This document shows, in pieces, positions 24,293-34,382 of a DNA stretch of 64,000 bases (positions within the stretch are counted from its first letter, which is position 1; the number at the start of each line of letters is the position of its first letter). Position numbers and translations under genes: made by a program. The notes below the pieces were generated by a model, which was not told the DNA's origin, made no database searches, and worked only from the letters and a program-made list of their open reading frames with translations. The stretch is from Limnohabitans sp. Jir61 (GTDB lineage Bacteria > Pseudomonadota > Gammaproteobacteria > Burkholderiales > Burkholderiaceae_C), in NCBI RefSeq assembly GCF_003063545.1, contig NZ_NESD01000001.1, positions 1,132,790 through 1,196,789 on the forward strand, in the 5' to 3' direction.

Positions 24293-25354
24293 CTAAAGAA
24301 TCCTAATTCGTCCAAATAAAGATGAATTAGCAAGGCAGTCTTGAAACTCCTGCGCTAACTGCTCACTTGCACCCACCGCCTCATTCCAGACCTTCACCCG
24401 CCCCTCAAAGTCAGAGGCATAGGTCACAAAGTCGCTGCGGTCTGGCAACTTTCCGTTGGGCAAGGTTTTGACCCACTCGGGGTTAGGGGCCAAGACGATG
24501 GTGTTGTCTAGAAACGGTGTGGCTTTGTGCCGCCACTTCAGGGCTTTGTCTAGCCAGCCAGGAACCACCGCTTGTTGAAAGTGTGGATACAGCACCAGCC
24601 CCTTGTAGTTGAGGTGCAAGTGGTAGTCGGTGATGCCGCCGTCCCAATACGCGCCCGTTGGTGCATCAGGAATGTCGTGGACGGCTTGCAGCACAAATGG
24701 GATGGAGCAACTGGCTTGCAACGCGGCCATGAAGTTGCGCTCGTTCAAGGCCATGTGTTGGGTGGCAAAGTCATCCGCAGCAAACGGCAGCTCGCCTCGG
24801 CTGGAAAAAACCACGCGCTCTAGCCACGCGCCCATGGCTTTGCGCTGCACTGCATTGCTCAGATACGCACCTGCGTAGCCCAAGGGGGTTAGAAGCGGGT
24901 GCTCATGATGCAGGATGTGTTTGCCACGCGAGGTCACCACATGTAAGCGATAGCGAGGGTTGTTGAGCACTTCGCTGACATGGCCGCCATAAAACGCTTG
25001 CAGGGTTTGGCTGAACTCGTCGCTCACCTGTTTGGCGCTGGGGCGCTTTTGGCCTTCGGGTACTTTGTACTCTTGGTGGATGTAGTCATGCGACAAGCGT
25101 TCAAACCCGAGAACGGGGTTGTCCAAACACGCCGTGGTCATACGCCACGCGCCAATGGATGCACCAACGAGGTCGATGGGTTGTGTGCTTTGCGACAACC
25201 ACTCGCCGAATAAAAAGCGGTCCAGTGGCCCGAGGATCAAACCCTTGGGCCCACCCGCCGCAGCGGGAATTACGCCAATGTGTTCGGGCTTCAAGCCATT
25301 GGCCTCGATGTGGGCCATGGCTTTGGGGCCAGCGTAGATGTGTAGGGCTTTCAA
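24293..25354 (-). CDS. Patatin-like phospholipase family protein
   Basis: A 353-residue protein with the patatin Ser-Asp dyad: oxyanion-like AAAGGPKGLILG, nucleophile GASIGAW (GxSxG) and YWDGGITDYH (DGG). It is expected to hydrolyse acyl esters of lipids. There is no signal peptide. Initiation is probably at TTG 25354, 15 bases after the tex stop; no better start is visible in the short interval. It likely belongs to the tex transcript. The 3' end is next to the acquired HEPN gene and becomes AT-richer in its last 20 codons. Confidence 0.87.
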   Translation of the reverse strand: MKALHIYAGPKAMAHIEANGLKPEHIGVIPAAAGGPKGLILGPLDRFLFGEWLSQSTQPIDLVGASIGAWRMTTACLDNPVLGFERLSHDYIHQEYKVPEGQKRPSAKQVSDEFSQTLQAFYGGHVSEVLNNPRYRLHVVTSRGKHILHHEHPLLTPLGYAGAYLSNAVQRKAMGAWLERVVFSSRGELPFAADDFATQHMALNERNFMAALQASCSIPFVLQAVHDIPDAPTGAYWDGGITDYHLHLNYKGLVLYPHFQQAVVPGWLDKALKWRHKATPFLDNTIVLAPNPEWVKTLPNGKLPDRSDFVTYASDFEGRVKVWNEAVGASEQLAQEFQDCLANSSLFGRIRIL

Positions 25355-25369
25355 CGCGTGGCCTCGGGC

Positions 25370-27754
25370 TTACTTCTTCAAACCTTGCAGCTTGGCAAAG
25401 GCACTTGCCATGGCCGAACCTGCAGCCGCTTGTGGCGGTGCGGTGTAGCCACTGCTGTAGCTGCCACCACCACCTGCTCCACCACGAGGACGGTTATCAC
25501 GGCCAGCGTGTTCAAAACGGTTGTCGCGTGGACCATCGCGCTTGGCAGGTGCACCGTCCATCTTCATGGTCAGGCTGATGCGCTTGCGGGCCACGTCCAC
25601 TTCCAGCACTTTCACCTTGATGATGTCGCCGGTCTTCACCACTTCGCGAGCGTCAGTGATGAACTTGTTGCTGAGTTGACTCACGTGAATCAAGCCGTCT
25701 TGATGCACGCCCAAATCGACAAACGCGCCGAAGGCAGCCACATTGCTGACCGTGCCTTCGAGCACCATGTCGACCTTCAAGTCTTTGATGTCCTCCACGC
25801 CGTCTTGTAGTTTGGCCACTTTGAAGTCGGGGCGTGGATCGCGGCCTGGTTTTTCGAGTTCGCTCAAAATGTCTTTGACGGTGATCACCCCAACGGTGTC
25901 GTTTGCAAACAGCTCAGGGCGCAATGTTTTGAGCATGTCTGCGCGGCCCATCAGCTCGGCCACGGGTTTGCCCGTTTGCGCCATGATGCGCTCGACCACT
26001 GGGTAGGTTTCGGGGTGAACCGCTGTCATGTCCAGCGGGTTATCGCCATCGCGGATGCGCAAGAAGCCTGCGCTTTGCTCAAACGTTTTCGCACCTAGGC
26101 CTGTGACTTTGAGCAACTGCTGGCGGTTGGCAAACGCGCCATTGGATTCGCGCCAACGCACCACAGCTTTTGCGGTCGTGGTGCTCAGGCCCGACACGCG
26201 GGTGAGCAACGGCACGCTGGCCGTATTCAGGTCCACACCCACTTTGTTCACGCAGTCTTCCACCACTGCTTCAAGGGTGCGCGCGAGTTCGCTTTGGTTC
26301 ACATCGTGTTGGTACTGGCCCACGCCGATGGACTTGGGGTCAATCTTCACCAACTCAGCCAAGGGGTCTTGCAAGCGGCGCGCAATGCTGGCTGCGCCAC
26401 GCAGGCTCACGTCTACATCTGGCATTTCGTTGCTGGCGTATTCACTGGCGCTGTAGACCGACGCTCCGGCTTCGCTGACCACCACTTTGTCGATGACCTT
26501 GCTTGCGTCATGCTTGGCCATGAGTTTGATGAGTTCACCTGCCAGTTTGTCGGTCTCGCGGCTGGCTGTGCCGTTGCCGATGGCAATCAGGTTCACGCCA
26601 TGTTTCTCGGCCAGCTTGGCCAAGGTGTAAAGCGAGCCGTCCCAGTCTTTACGGGGCTCGTGTGGGTAGACGGTCGACGTTTCCACCAGCTTGCCTGTGG
26701 CATCAACCACAGCCACTTTCACACCGGTGCGAATGCCTGGGTCTAGGCCCATCACCACGCGTGGGCCAGCCGGTGCTGCAAGCAACAAATCGCGCAAGTT
26801 GTCGGCAAACACTTTGATGGCCACCTTCTCGGCCTCTTCACGCAGACGGGTGAACAAGTCGCGCTCGGTGGATAGGCTGAGCTTCACGCGCCAAGTCCAC
26901 GCCACGCATTTGCGAATCAGGTCGTCCCCTGCCCTGCTGGAATGGCTCCAGCCGAGGTGCAAAGCAATCTTGCCTTCGGCCAAGCTCGGCTTACCCGGCT
27001 CAGGCTCTACGGGAAGAACCAATTTAGCGTCGAGCATTTCCAACGCACGACCACGGAACACGGCCAAGGCGCGGTGCGATGGCACGCGGCCAATGGGCTC
27101 GTCGTAATCAAAGTAGTCGCGAAACTTCGCCACGTCGGGGTTGTTTTCGTCTTTGCCTGCAGCGAGCTTGCTGCGGAACAAGCCTTCGGCCCACAGCCAT
27201 TCGCGCAAGCTTTGAATGAGCGCGGCGTCTTCAGCCCAGTGTTCGCTCAACAGGTCGCGCACACCATCCAGCACAGCGGCCACGGTGCTGAAATCGGCCC
27301 CTTCAATCTTGCCCGCGGGCAAGATGAACGCTTCGGCTTCCACATTGGGGTTGAGCGTGGGGTCGGCAAACAGCTTGTCGGCCAGTGGCTCCAAGCCCGC
27401 TTCTTTGGCAATCATGCCCTTGGTGCGGCGCTTGGGCTTGAAAGGCAAGTAAATGTCTTCCAGCTCTTGCTTGGTGGGCGCAGCTTCGATGGCGGCGAGC
27501 AACTCAGGCGTGAGCTTGCCTTGTTCTTGAATGCTCTTGATCACGGCAGCGCGGCGGTCTTCTAGCTCGCGCAGGTAGCTCAGGCGCGCTTCGAGTTCGC
27601 GCAGCTGAATGTCGTCCAAGCCGCCTGTGACTTCTTTGCGGTAACGGGCAATAAATGGCACGGTCGCGCCACCGTCGAGCAGCTCAACGGCAGAGCGCAC
27701 TTGGGCTTCGGAGATCTTGATTTCGTCCGCCAGCTGGCGGGTAATTTTTTGCAT
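25370..27754 (-). CDS. tex: Tex-like S1 RNA-binding transcription accessory protein
   Basis: A 794-residue nucleic-acid-binding factor related to eukaryotic Spt6. Domain order: helical Tex N-terminus (ISEAQVRSAVELLDGGATVP, VPFIARYRKEVTGGLDD), YqgF/RuvX-like domain (VMGLDPGIRTGVKVAVVD, NLIAIGNGTASRETD), helix-hairpin-helix region (VNKVGVDLNTASVPLLTRVSG), and C-terminal S1 domain (LEGTVSNVAAFGAFVDLGVH, DGLIHVSQLS) near residues 650-725. The Gly/Arg-rich tail (GRDNRPRGGAGGGGSYS) probably adds RNA affinity. CAAAAT about 40 bases upstream of the ATG may be its -10. Confidence 0.97.
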   Translation of the reverse strand: MQKITRQLADEIKISEAQVRSAVELLDGGATVPFIARYRKEVTGGLDDIQLRELEARLSYLRELEDRRAAVIKSIQEQGKLTPELLAAIEAAPTKQELEDIYLPFKPKRRTKGMIAKEAGLEPLADKLFADPTLNPNVEAEAFILPAGKIEGADFSTVAAVLDGVRDLLSEHWAEDAALIQSLREWLWAEGLFRSKLAAGKDENNPDVAKFRDYFDYDEPIGRVPSHRALAVFRGRALEMLDAKLVLPVEPEPGKPSLAEGKIALHLGWSHSSRAGDDLIRKCVAWTWRVKLSLSTERDLFTRLREEAEKVAIKVFADNLRDLLLAAPAGPRVVMGLDPGIRTGVKVAVVDATGKLVETSTVYPHEPRKDWDGSLYTLAKLAEKHGVNLIAIGNGTASRETDKLAGELIKLMAKHDASKVIDKVVVSEAGASVYSASEYASNEMPDVDVSLRGAASIARRLQDPLAELVKIDPKSIGVGQYQHDVNQSELARTLEAVVEDCVNKVGVDLNTASVPLLTRVSGLSTTTAKAVVRWRESNGAFANRQQLLKVTGLGAKTFEQSAGFLRIRDGDNPLDMTAVHPETYPVVERIMAQTGKPVAELMGRADMLKTLRPELFANDTVGVITVKDILSELEKPGRDPRPDFKVAKLQDGVEDIKDLKVDMVLEGTVSNVAAFGAFVDLGVHQDGLIHVSQLSNKFITDAREVVKTGDIIKVKVLEVDVARKRISLTMKMDGAPAKRDGPRDNRFEHAGRDNRPRGGAGGGGSYSSGYTAPPQAAAGSAMASAFAKLQGLKK

Positions 27755-27826
27755 GTTTTCAGTCAGTCGAATTCGCTAAAGCGGGCAATTTTGCCCTAGC
27801 CGCAAAACGTACTCGCCCAAAACAAA

Positions 27827-27850
27827 CAAAGCGCCTGAATAGGCGCTTTG
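27827..27850 (-). terminator. Rho-independent terminator of the beta-oxidation operon
   Basis: A perfect 10-bp stem CAAAGCGCCT / AGGCGCTTTG with a four-base loop, followed on the minus strand by TTTGTTTTGG. It lies 31 bases beyond the stop of the GST-like gene and ahead of tex. Confidence 0.8.
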
Positions 27851-27880
27851 TGGTGGGTAGTTGTCAGTTAACTCGGCGCT

Positions 27881-28813
27881 TTAACTGGCCGATTTCAAAA
27901 TAAACCCGACCCTCGGGAAATGCACTTGCACCGTGCCCGCACGTTCATCGTGGCGGCGAATGGTGTATCGCGTGCGGGTGGCGGCCACCAGTTCGCCTGC
28001 GGTGGGCTCTAGACCGAAAGATTCTGCAGTGATCACCACTTGGCTGCCCAAGGCGATGCCATGATGGTCGATGAACGGCTCGTGTGTCATGTCGATGGGT
28101 TGGCTGTCGTGCGCAATTTGAATCGCTTGCGTAGACGACAAATCGGTGTGCGTGCCGTGGCCAAACTTTTCCATGCGCAGCAACCAATCGCGCACATTGG
28201 GTGTGGCATCAAAGATACCGGCCAAGTTAGGCACTTGGCGCAGGGTGTACCACGTGGGGTGATAGGCCGAGAAGTCGGCCACCGAAGGCGCGTCACCCAG
28301 CAAGAAGGTGTTGTGCTCCAGCATGTGTGAGAGGCGGCGCAAATAGCTTTTGTACATGCCGATGGCATCAGCCGCCAACATGCGTGGCGCACCATTACGC
28401 ATGGTGGTGCGATCCTGCACAAACACTTTCACATCCTCGGGTGACCACGATGCCAACACATGAGCAGCGCCCGCTGGCTGAAAGTTATAGGCCATCGCAA
28501 TAGGAAAGACCGTGCTGTCGACCCAGTTCGACACAATGCGTGCTGCACCCTTCACAGTTTCTGGATACAGCGTGGGTGTAGGCGCGATTTGTTCGAGCAC
28601 ATCGCAAATCAAGCTGGAGTCGCAATAAACATCTGCTCCGATTTGCATGAAAGGCGTGCGGCGATGCCCGCCTGTCAAGGCCACCACGTCGGGCTTGGGC
28701 ATGTACATCGGGATCGTGACGCTTTGCCAGTTGAGCTTTTTGTAGCCCAAGATGAGGCGAACCTTCTCTGCAAAGGGCGACATGGGGTAGTGATGAAGAA
28801 TGATGCCTGACAT
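27881..28813 (-). CDS. Glutathione S-transferase family protein with C-terminal extension
   Basis: A 310-residue protein. The N-terminal thioredoxin fold LHHYPMSPFAEKVRLILGYK, the cis-proline region RRTPFMQIG and the glutathione gamma-glutamyl motif CDSSLICDVLE support GST function. The helical C-terminal domain follows to about residue 215 (SVADFSAYHPTWY). The last 85 residues form a beta-rich extension (ALGSQVVITAESFGLEPTAG, RYTIRRHDERAGTVQVHFP) unusual for classical GSTs. It is the last gene of a fatty-acid degradation operon, implying detoxification or thioether chemistry of acyl intermediates. Confidence 0.9.
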   Translation of the reverse strand: MSGIILHHYPMSPFAEKVRLILGYKKLNWQSVTIPMYMPKPDVVALTGGHRRTPFMQIGADVYCDSSLICDVLEQIAPTPTLYPETVKGAARIVSNWVDSTVFPIAMAYNFQPAGAAHVLASWSPEDVKVFVQDRTTMRNGAPRMLAADAIGMYKSYLRRLSHMLEHNTFLLGDAPSVADFSAYHPTWYTLRQVPNLAGIFDATPNVRDWLLRMEKFGHGTHTDLSSTQAIQIAHDSQPIDMTHEPFIDHHGIALGSQVVITAESFGLEPTAGELVAATRTRYTIRRHDERAGTVQVHFPRVGFILKSAS

Positions 28814-28846
28814 GGTCGTCCTTAAAAGTGAAGCGCCTGAGGCCGC

Positions 28847-29269
28847 TTAGTCGGTTGAAATTTCGTGCAGCTCGGTAGGTGCTGCGTCTCGGCTGGCGTA
28901 TTTGAAAGTGCCTGTTGCGTGGGCGCACGCGTTGCCCGCCTCGTCGAACACCGTGCCTTCGGTGAAGGCCATGTTACGCGTGCGGTGAATCAATCGCCCC
29001 TTGGCGGTCAAGGTGCCACGTGCCGGCTGCATGAAAGATGTCTTCATCTCGATGGTGACAGCGCCCATGCCTTTGTCCACGCTGCGTGCGGCTGTGGCGA
29101 GAGTGACGTCCAAGAGCGTCATCACCGCGCCGCCATGCGTCACGTTGAATGAATTGAGGTGTTCGGGTTCTGGTCTGTAGCGCAGTTCGGAAAGACCATC
29201 GTCAAAGAACACCATCTCAAAACCCAAATGGTCCACAAAGGGAATGTAGGCGCCAAAACTTTCTTGCAT
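28847..29269 (-). CDS. PaaI-family hotdog thioesterase
   Basis: A 140-residue hotdog-fold acyl-CoA thioesterase. LNSFNVTHGGAVMTLLDVTLA carries the asparagine and HGG catalytic motif of the PaaI/YbgC-like group, and VTIEMKTSFMQPARGTLTAKG is the central strand pair. It probably hydrolyses stalled acyl-CoA esters, freeing CoA during beta-oxidation. It lies between the thiolase (18 bases upstream) and the GST-like gene. Confidence 0.92.
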   Translation of the reverse strand: MQESFGAYIPFVDHLGFEMVFFDDGLSELRYRPEPEHLNSFNVTHGGAVMTLLDVTLATAARSVDKGMGAVTIEMKTSFMQPARGTLTAKGRLIHRTRNMAFTEGTVFDEAGNACAHATGTFKYASRDAAPTELHEISTD

Positions 29270-29287
29270 GCTGTTCTCCTTGCGTAA

Positions 29288-30463
29288 TTACAGAACTTCA
29301 AAGATACCAGCTGCACCCATGCCGCCGCCAATGCACATGGTCACGCAAACGCGTTTGGCGCCGCGGCGTTTGCCTTCGATCAGGGCATGGCCTACTAAGC
29401 GCTGGCCGCTCACGCCGTAGGGGTGACCCACTGCGATTGCGCCGCCGTTGACGTTGAGGCGGTCATCTGGAATACCCAGTTTGTCGCGGCAGTAAAGCAC
29501 TTGCACTGCAAAGGCTTCGTTGAGTTCCCACAGGTCAATGTCGCCCACGCTCAGGCCTAAGCGGTTGAGTACTTTGGGGATGGCGTACACGGGACCAATG
29601 CCCATTTCTTCAGGCTCGCAGCCGGCCACGGCAAAGCCGAGGAAACGGCCCAAGGGCTTCAAGCCGCGTTTGCTGGCGTGCTCTTCGCTCATCACCACGC
29701 AAGCACCTGCGCCGTCTGAGAACTGGCTGGCGTTACCGGCGGAAATCAAACCACCAGGCATGGCTGACTTGAGGTTGGCCAAAGCTTCCACAGTGGAGCC
29801 TTCGCGAATGCCCTCGTCTTTGCTGACCGTGACTTGCTTCGTCATCAAACCCATCACTTTGTCGGCAATACCGGCTTTGACAGTGATGGCTGCGATCTCT
29901 GCGTCAAACAACCCTGCCGCCTGAGCAGCAAAGGCCCGTTGTTGGCTGCGCGCACCATATTCGTCCATGGCTTCGCGGCCAATGTTGTATTTTTTGGCCA
30001 CATGTTCAGCGGTTTGCAACATGTTCCAATACATCTCTGGCTTTTTCTTTTGCAATGCCAAGTCGATCAGCATATGTTGGTTCATCTCTTGTTGCACACA
30101 CGAGATGCTTTCCACGCCACCGGCCACATACACATCGCCCTCGCCCGCAATGATGCGTTGGGCGGCAGTGGCAATGGTTTGCAAGCCAGACGAGCAAAAA
30201 CGGTTGATGGTCATGCCCGACACCGACACAGGGCAATCGGCCATGAGTGCGATTTGGCGGGCAATGTTGGTGCCGGTTGCGCCTTCGGGCAAGGCGCAGC
30301 CCATGATGACGTCGTCCACCTCGGCGGCTTCTATGCCGGCGCGTGCAATGGCGTGTTTGACGACGTGACCACCCAAGGTCGCGCCGTGGGTCATGTTGAA
30401 AGAGCCCTTCCAGCTTTTGGCAAGCGGTGTGCGGGCGGTAGAGACGATGACAGCGTTGGTCAT
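29288..30463 (-). CDS. fadA: Acetyl-CoA C-acyltransferase (3-ketoacyl-CoA thiolase)
   Basis: Catalyses the CoA-dependent cleavage of 3-ketoacyl-CoA. It has 391 residues. The nucleophilic cysteine is in [14 protein letters not shown], the histidine in [18 protein letters not shown] and the second cysteine in [49 protein letters not shown] is another hallmark. It is 21 bases downstream of the FadB-type gene, with which it probably forms a trifunctional complex. Confidence 0.95.
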   Translation of the reverse strand: MTNAVIVSTARTPLAKSWKGSFNMTHGATLGGHVVKHAIARAGIEAAEVDDVIMGCALPEGATGTNIARQIALMADCPVSVSGMTINRFCSSGLQTIATAAQRIIAGEGDVYVAGGVESISCVQQEMNQHMLIDLALQKKKPEMYWNMLQTAEHVAKKYNIGREAMDEYGARSQQRAFAAQAAGLFDAEIAAITVKAGIADKVMGLMTKQVTVSKDEGIREGSTVEALANLKSAMPGGLISAGNASQFSDGAGACVVMSEEHASKRGLKPLGRFLGFAVAGCEPEEMGIGPVYAIPKVLNRLGLSVGDIDLWELNEAFAVQVLYCRDKLGIPDDRLNVNGGAIAVGHPYGVSGQRLVGHALIEGKRRGAKRVCVTMCIGGGMGAAGIFEVL

Positions 30464-30484
30464 AAGATTTCCTTAATTCTGTGT

Positions 30485-32584
30485 TCAGTTGAAGGTTTTG
30501 CCTTCGGCGGCGAGCTTGGCGAGCAAAGGTGCTGGCTTCCAAAACTCGGCGTCATCGTGCGGGTTGGTGGCAAAGCGTTGCATGGCTTGCACCACGTTGA
30601 ACAGGCCCAACTCGTCGGCATAGTTCATGGGGCCACCACGGTAGATGGGGAAGCCATAACCGCTGATGTAGACCATGTCGATGTCGCTGGCCTTGCTGGC
30701 AATGCCTTCTTCCAAGAGGTAGGCGGCTTCGTTCACCAAGGCAAAGTTGAGGCGTTGCACGATTTCTTCATCACTGATCTTGCGTGGCTTGATACCCAGC
30801 GATTCGCGGTGTTTGGCAATCATGGCCTCCACGTCTTTGTTGGGGATCGCGTCGCGTTTACCTGGTTTGTAGTCGTACCAACCAGCGCCGGTCTTTTGGC
30901 CGAAGCGGCCTTGTTCGCACAAGAGGTCTGCGGTTTTGCTGTAGCGACGTGTGGGGTTTTCTGCGTATTGGCGTTTGCGAATGGCCCAGCCAATGTCGTT
31001 GCCTGCCAAGTCGCCCATGCGGAACGGGCCCATGGCCCAGCCGAACTTTTCAGCAGCACGATCCACTTGATCAGGAGTACATCCCTCATCCAGCAGGAAG
31101 CCGGCTTGGCGACCATACTGGTCAATCATGCGGTTACCGATGAAGCCATCACATACGCCAGACAGCACAGCGATTTTCTTGATTTTCTTGGCCACGTCCA
31201 TGGCCGTGGCCAGCACGTCTTTGGCGGTGTCTTTGCCACGCACCACTTCGAGCAGTTTCATCACGTTGGCTGGGCTGAAGAAGTGCATGCCCACCACGTC
31301 TTGTGGACGCTTGGTGAAGTGAGCAATTGTGTTGAGGTCCAAGGTAGAGGTGTTGGACGCCAAAATCGCGCCCTGGTTCATCACCGCATCGAGTTGTTTG
31401 AACACCGCTTCTTTCACGCCCATGTCTTCAAACACGGCTTCAATCACGAGGTCGGCATCTTTGATGTCGTCGTAGCTCAGCGTGGTGCTGAGCAGCGCCA
31501 TGCGCTCGGCCATCTTGTCTTGTTTGAGTTTGCCTTTTTTGACACGGTCTTCGTAGTTTTTGGTGATCGTGGCTAGGCCTCGGTCCAAGGCTTCTTGTTT
31601 GGTTTCAATCATCTTGACTGCAATGCCTGCGTTCAAGAAATTCATGGCAATGCCGCCGCCCATGGTGCCTGCACCAATGACAGCCACCAATTTGATGTCC
31701 CGCACAGGTGTGTCGCTGGGCACGTCGGCAATTTTGCTGGCGGCACGTTGTGCGCCAAACAAGTGGCGCAAGGCGCGGCTCTCAGGTGTCCACATGAGGT
31801 TGATGAACTGCTCGCGCTCGTACATCATGCCCTCGTCAAATTTCTTCTTGGTGGCCATCTCCACGGCGTCCACCGCCTTAGGAGGCGCTGGGTAGTTTTT
31901 GGCCATGCCTTTGACCATGTTGCGTGCGAACTGGAAGTACGCGTCACCTTGTGCGTGCTTGCAAGGCAGGTCACGCACTTTGGGCAGTGGGCGAACATCG
32001 GCCACTTCACGGGCGTAGGCCAAGGCTTCATCCATCAAGCTCCTGGGTGACATGGCCATTTGGTCAAACAGTTTTTGGCCGGGCAACATGCTCAGCATGT
32101 CGCTCTTGATCGCTTCACCGCTCACGATCATGTTCAATGCAGGTTCCACACCCAAGGCGCGTGGCAAGCGTTGGGTGCCGCCTGCGCCGGGGATCAGGCC
32201 CAATTTGACTTCAGGCATGCTGATGCTGGTGCCTGGTGCACACACGCGGTAGTGGCAACCCAGTGCCAACTCTAAGCCGCCGCCCATCACCACCGTGTGC
32301 ATGGCAGCCACTACAGGCTTGCTGCAGTTTTCCACGCAAGAAATCACGCTGAGCAAGTTAGGTTCTTGAAAGGCTTTGGGCGAACCAAACTCACGCACAT
32401 CTGCGCCGCCTGAGAATGCTTTGCCGTGGCCTGTGATGACCACTGCTTTGACCGCTGCATCAGCCTGCGCTTGCGCAATGCCTGCCACAACGGCGCGGCG
32501 TGTTTCAAGCCCCATGCCGTTGACTGGTGGGTTGTTCAAAGTGATCACAGCAACATCGCCGTGTATTTGGTAGTCTGCACTCAT
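30485..32584 (-). CDS. fadB: FadB-type enoyl-CoA hydratase / 3-hydroxyacyl-CoA dehydrogenase
   Basis: A bifunctional beta-oxidation enzyme of 699 residues. The crotonase domain (1-190) has FSGGADVREFGS, GGGLELALGCHYRV with the first catalytic glutamate, and PEVKLGLIPGAGGTQRLPR with the second. The dehydrogenase domain begins with the NAD motif VIGAGTMGGGIAMNF and contains MHFFSPANVMKLLEVVRG with the catalytic histidine. C-terminal 3HCDH domains end near 690. The start ATG 32584 (MSADYQIHGD) follows a GGAA site; the frame is open further upstream but that part is the 3' region of the acyl-CoA ligase in another frame. Confidence 0.95.
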   Translation of the reverse strand: MSADYQIHGDVAVITLNNPPVNGMGLETRRAVVAGIAQAQADAAVKAVVITGHGKAFSGGADVREFGSPKAFQEPNLLSVISCVENCSKPVVAAMHTVVMGGGLELALGCHYRVCAPGTSISMPEVKLGLIPGAGGTQRLPRALGVEPALNMIVSGEAIKSDMLSMLPGQKLFDQMAMSPRSLMDEALAYAREVADVRPLPKVRDLPCKHAQGDAYFQFARNMVKGMAKNYPAPPKAVDAVEMATKKKFDEGMMYEREQFINLMWTPESRALRHLFGAQRAASKIADVPSDTPVRDIKLVAVIGAGTMGGGIAMNFLNAGIAVKMIETKQEALDRGLATITKNYEDRVKKGKLKQDKMAERMALLSTTLSYDDIKDADLVIEAVFEDMGVKEAVFKQLDAVMNQGAILASNTSTLDLNTIAHFTKRPQDVVGMHFFSPANVMKLLEVVRGKDTAKDVLATAMDVAKKIKKIAVLSGVCDGFIGNRMIDQYGRQAGFLLDEGCTPDQVDRAAEKFGWAMGPFRMGDLAGNDIGWAIRKRQYAENPTRRYSKTADLLCEQGRFGQKTGAGWYDYKPGKRDAIPNKDVEAMIAKHRESLGIKPRKISDEEIVQRLNFALVNEAAYLLEEGIASKASDIDMVYISGYGFPIYRGGPMNYADELGLFNVVQAMQRFATNPHDDAEFWKPAPLLAKLAAEGKTFN

Positions 32585-32615
32585 TGCATTTCCTTCATTA
32601 AACGAATTGATCGGG

Positions 32616-34256
32616 TTAAACGGTGGGCAGCTTGTAGTCTTTGAGCTGCTCGCGTAATTTGGTTTTGAGCATCTTGCCGGTGGCTCCAATTGGGATGGCA
32701 TCCACAAACACCACATCGTCTGGGATTTGCCACTTGGCTGTTTTGCCTTCGTAGAAAGCCAGCAGTTCTTCACGGCTCACTTGCGCGTCGGGCTTCTTCA
32801 CCACTGCCACGATGGGCCGCTCGTCCCACTTGGGGTGGGCCACGCCAATGCAAGCCGCCATCGCCACAGCGGGATGCGCCACGGCGATGTTCTCAATGTC
32901 GATCGAGCTGATCCATTCACCGCCCGACTTGATGACGTCTTTGCTGCGGTCGGTGATTTGCATGAAACCATCGGCGTCAATCGTGGCCACGTCACCTGTA
33001 GGGAACCAGTCCAGACCGTCTTTGTCTTTCACAAGCGGACTGCCCTCGCCTTTGTAATAGCTAGACACCACCCATGGGCCACGCACCAGCAAGTCACCAT
33101 AGGATTTGCCATCGTGCGGTTGCTCGCCGCCCGCATCGTTCACGATCTTCATGTCCACGCCATAAATGGCACGACCTTGCTTCATCAGCAATTTCATTTG
33201 CTCTTCTTTGGGCAGCTTGAGGTGTTTGTTCTTCAAGGTGCACAACGTGCCCAAGGGGCTGAGTTCGGTCATGCCCCAAGCGTGCAACACCTCCACACCA
33301 TAGTCGTCTCGGAAGGCGTCAATCATGGCCGGCGGACAAGCCGAACCGCCAATGACAGTGCGCTTCAAAGTAGAAAACTTCAAGCCGTTGGGCTTCATGT
33401 AGGTCAACAACATTTGCCACACGGTGGGCACACCTGCGGCGTAGGTGACGCCTTCGTTCTCGATCATCTCGTACACCGACTTGCCGTCCATGCCGGGGCC
33501 TGGGAACACCAGCTTGGCACCTGTGAGCGCCGCGCTGTAAGGGATACCCCAAGCATTGACGTGGAACATCGGTACAACAGGCAGGATGGCATCGCGCGCC
33601 GAGATGCACATCACATCTGGTAACGCAGCAGCATAGGCATGTAAGGTGGTGGAACGGTGGCTGTACAGCGCGGCTTTTGGGTTGCCTGTGGTACCGCTGG
33701 TGTAGCACATGCTCGACGCCGTGTTTTCGTCAAACACCGGCCATTGATATGAGATGCTTTGGCTGCCAATCCAAGCTTCGTAGCTGACGAGATTAGGAAT
33801 GCCCGTGTCAGTAGGCAGTTTGTCGGCATCGCACATGGCTACCCACTGCTTGACTATGGGGCACTTGCTGTGCACCGCTTGGATGATGGGCAAAAACGTC
33901 ATGTCAAAGCACAGCACTTGGTCTTCGGCATGGTTGACGATCCAAGCAATTTGCTCGGGGTGCAAACGCGGGTTGATGGTGTGGAGCACGCGGCCCGAGC
34001 CGCTGACACCAAAGTACAGCTCAAGGTGGCGGTAGCCGTTCCAAGCGATGGTGGCTACCCGGTCGCTGAAACCGATCTTCATGCCATCCAGTGCATGGGC
34101 GACTTGACGCGAACGACGAGCGACGTCTGACCAGGTGTAGCGGTGAATATCGCCTTCGACGCGGCGTGACACCACCTCACCATCGCCGTGGTGTTTGTCT
34201 GCAAAATCAATCAAACTTGAAATCAGCAGGGGTTGGTCTTGCATCAAGCCAAGCAT
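32616..34256 (-). CDS. Long/medium-chain fatty-acid--CoA ligase
   Basis: A 546-residue ANL-superfamily acyl-CoA synthetase that activates fatty acids with ATP and CoA. The P-loop [21 protein letters not shown]5 motif [30 protein letters not shown], the hinge [16 protein letters not shown] and the adenylation lysine in [11 protein letters not shown] are all present. The start ATG 34256 (MLGLMQDQP) is chosen because AAGGAG precedes it; upstream codons lack family similarity. It is the first gene of the operon, 31 bases ahead of fadB, and starts 27 bases from the palindrome at 34284-34295. Confidence 0.94.
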   Translation of the reverse strand: MLGLMQDQPLLISSLIDFADKHHGDGEVVSRRVEGDIHRYTWSDVARRSRQVAHALDGMKIGFSDRVATIAWNGYRHLELYFGVSGSGRVLHTINPRLHPEQIAWIVNHAEDQVLCFDMTFLPIIQAVHSKCPIVKQWVAMCDADKLPTDTGIPNLVSYEAWIGSQSISYQWPVFDENTASSMCYTSGTTGNPKAALYSHRSTTLHAYAAALPDVMCISARDAILPVVPMFHVNAWGIPYSAALTGAKLVFPGPGMDGKSVYEMIENEGVTYAAGVPTVWQMLLTYMKPNGLKFSTLKRTVIGGSACPPAMIDAFRDDYGVEVLHAWGMTELSPLGTLCTLKNKHLKLPKEEQMKLLMKQGRAIYGVDMKIVNDAGGEQPHDGKSYGDLLVRGPWVVSSYYKGEGSPLVKDKDGLDWFPTGDVATIDADGFMQITDRSKDVIKSGGEWISSIDIENIAVAHPAVAMAACIGVAHPKWDERPIVAVVKKPDAQVSREELLAFYEGKTAKWQIPDDVVFVDAIPIGATGKMLKTKLREQLKDYKLPTV

Positions 34257-34283
34257 GTCGGTCTCCTTTGGTTTTACTTTTTC

Positions 34284-34295
34284 GCACGATCGTGC
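34284..34295. promoter_or_regulatory. Palindromic operator candidate of the beta-oxidation operon
   Basis: GCACGATCGTGC is a perfect 12-bp palindrome flanked by T/A runs, 27 bases upstream of the acyl-CoA ligase ATG in the 118-base divergent interval with selO. Position and symmetry suit a dimeric repressor. In betaproteobacteria fatty-acid degradation is often controlled by TetR-family repressors. The regulator gene is not in the window. Confidence 0.6.
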
Positions 34296-34369
34296 TTTTT
34301 TATCTATTGTGCCAACTCTTTGTGACGTTTTCAGTAAACCCACAAAAAACCAGCCTATGGATAACCCGA

Positions 34370-34375
34370 GACAAT
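34370..34375 (+). promoter_or_regulatory. Candidate -10 (GACAAT) for leaderless selO mRNA
   Basis: GACAAT ends seven bases before the ATG at 34383. It overlaps the alternative ATG at 34374, which argues that 34383 is the real start. Confidence 0.4.
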
Positions 34376-34382
34376 GCAGGCC

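Noticed and set aside
29834..31576. 580-codon open frame on the plus strand
   Set aside because: It lies antisense to the thiolase and fadB genes, both strongly supported by motifs; the translation is rich in His, Val and Gly as expected from a shadow of GC-rich coding sequence and has no recognisable domain.
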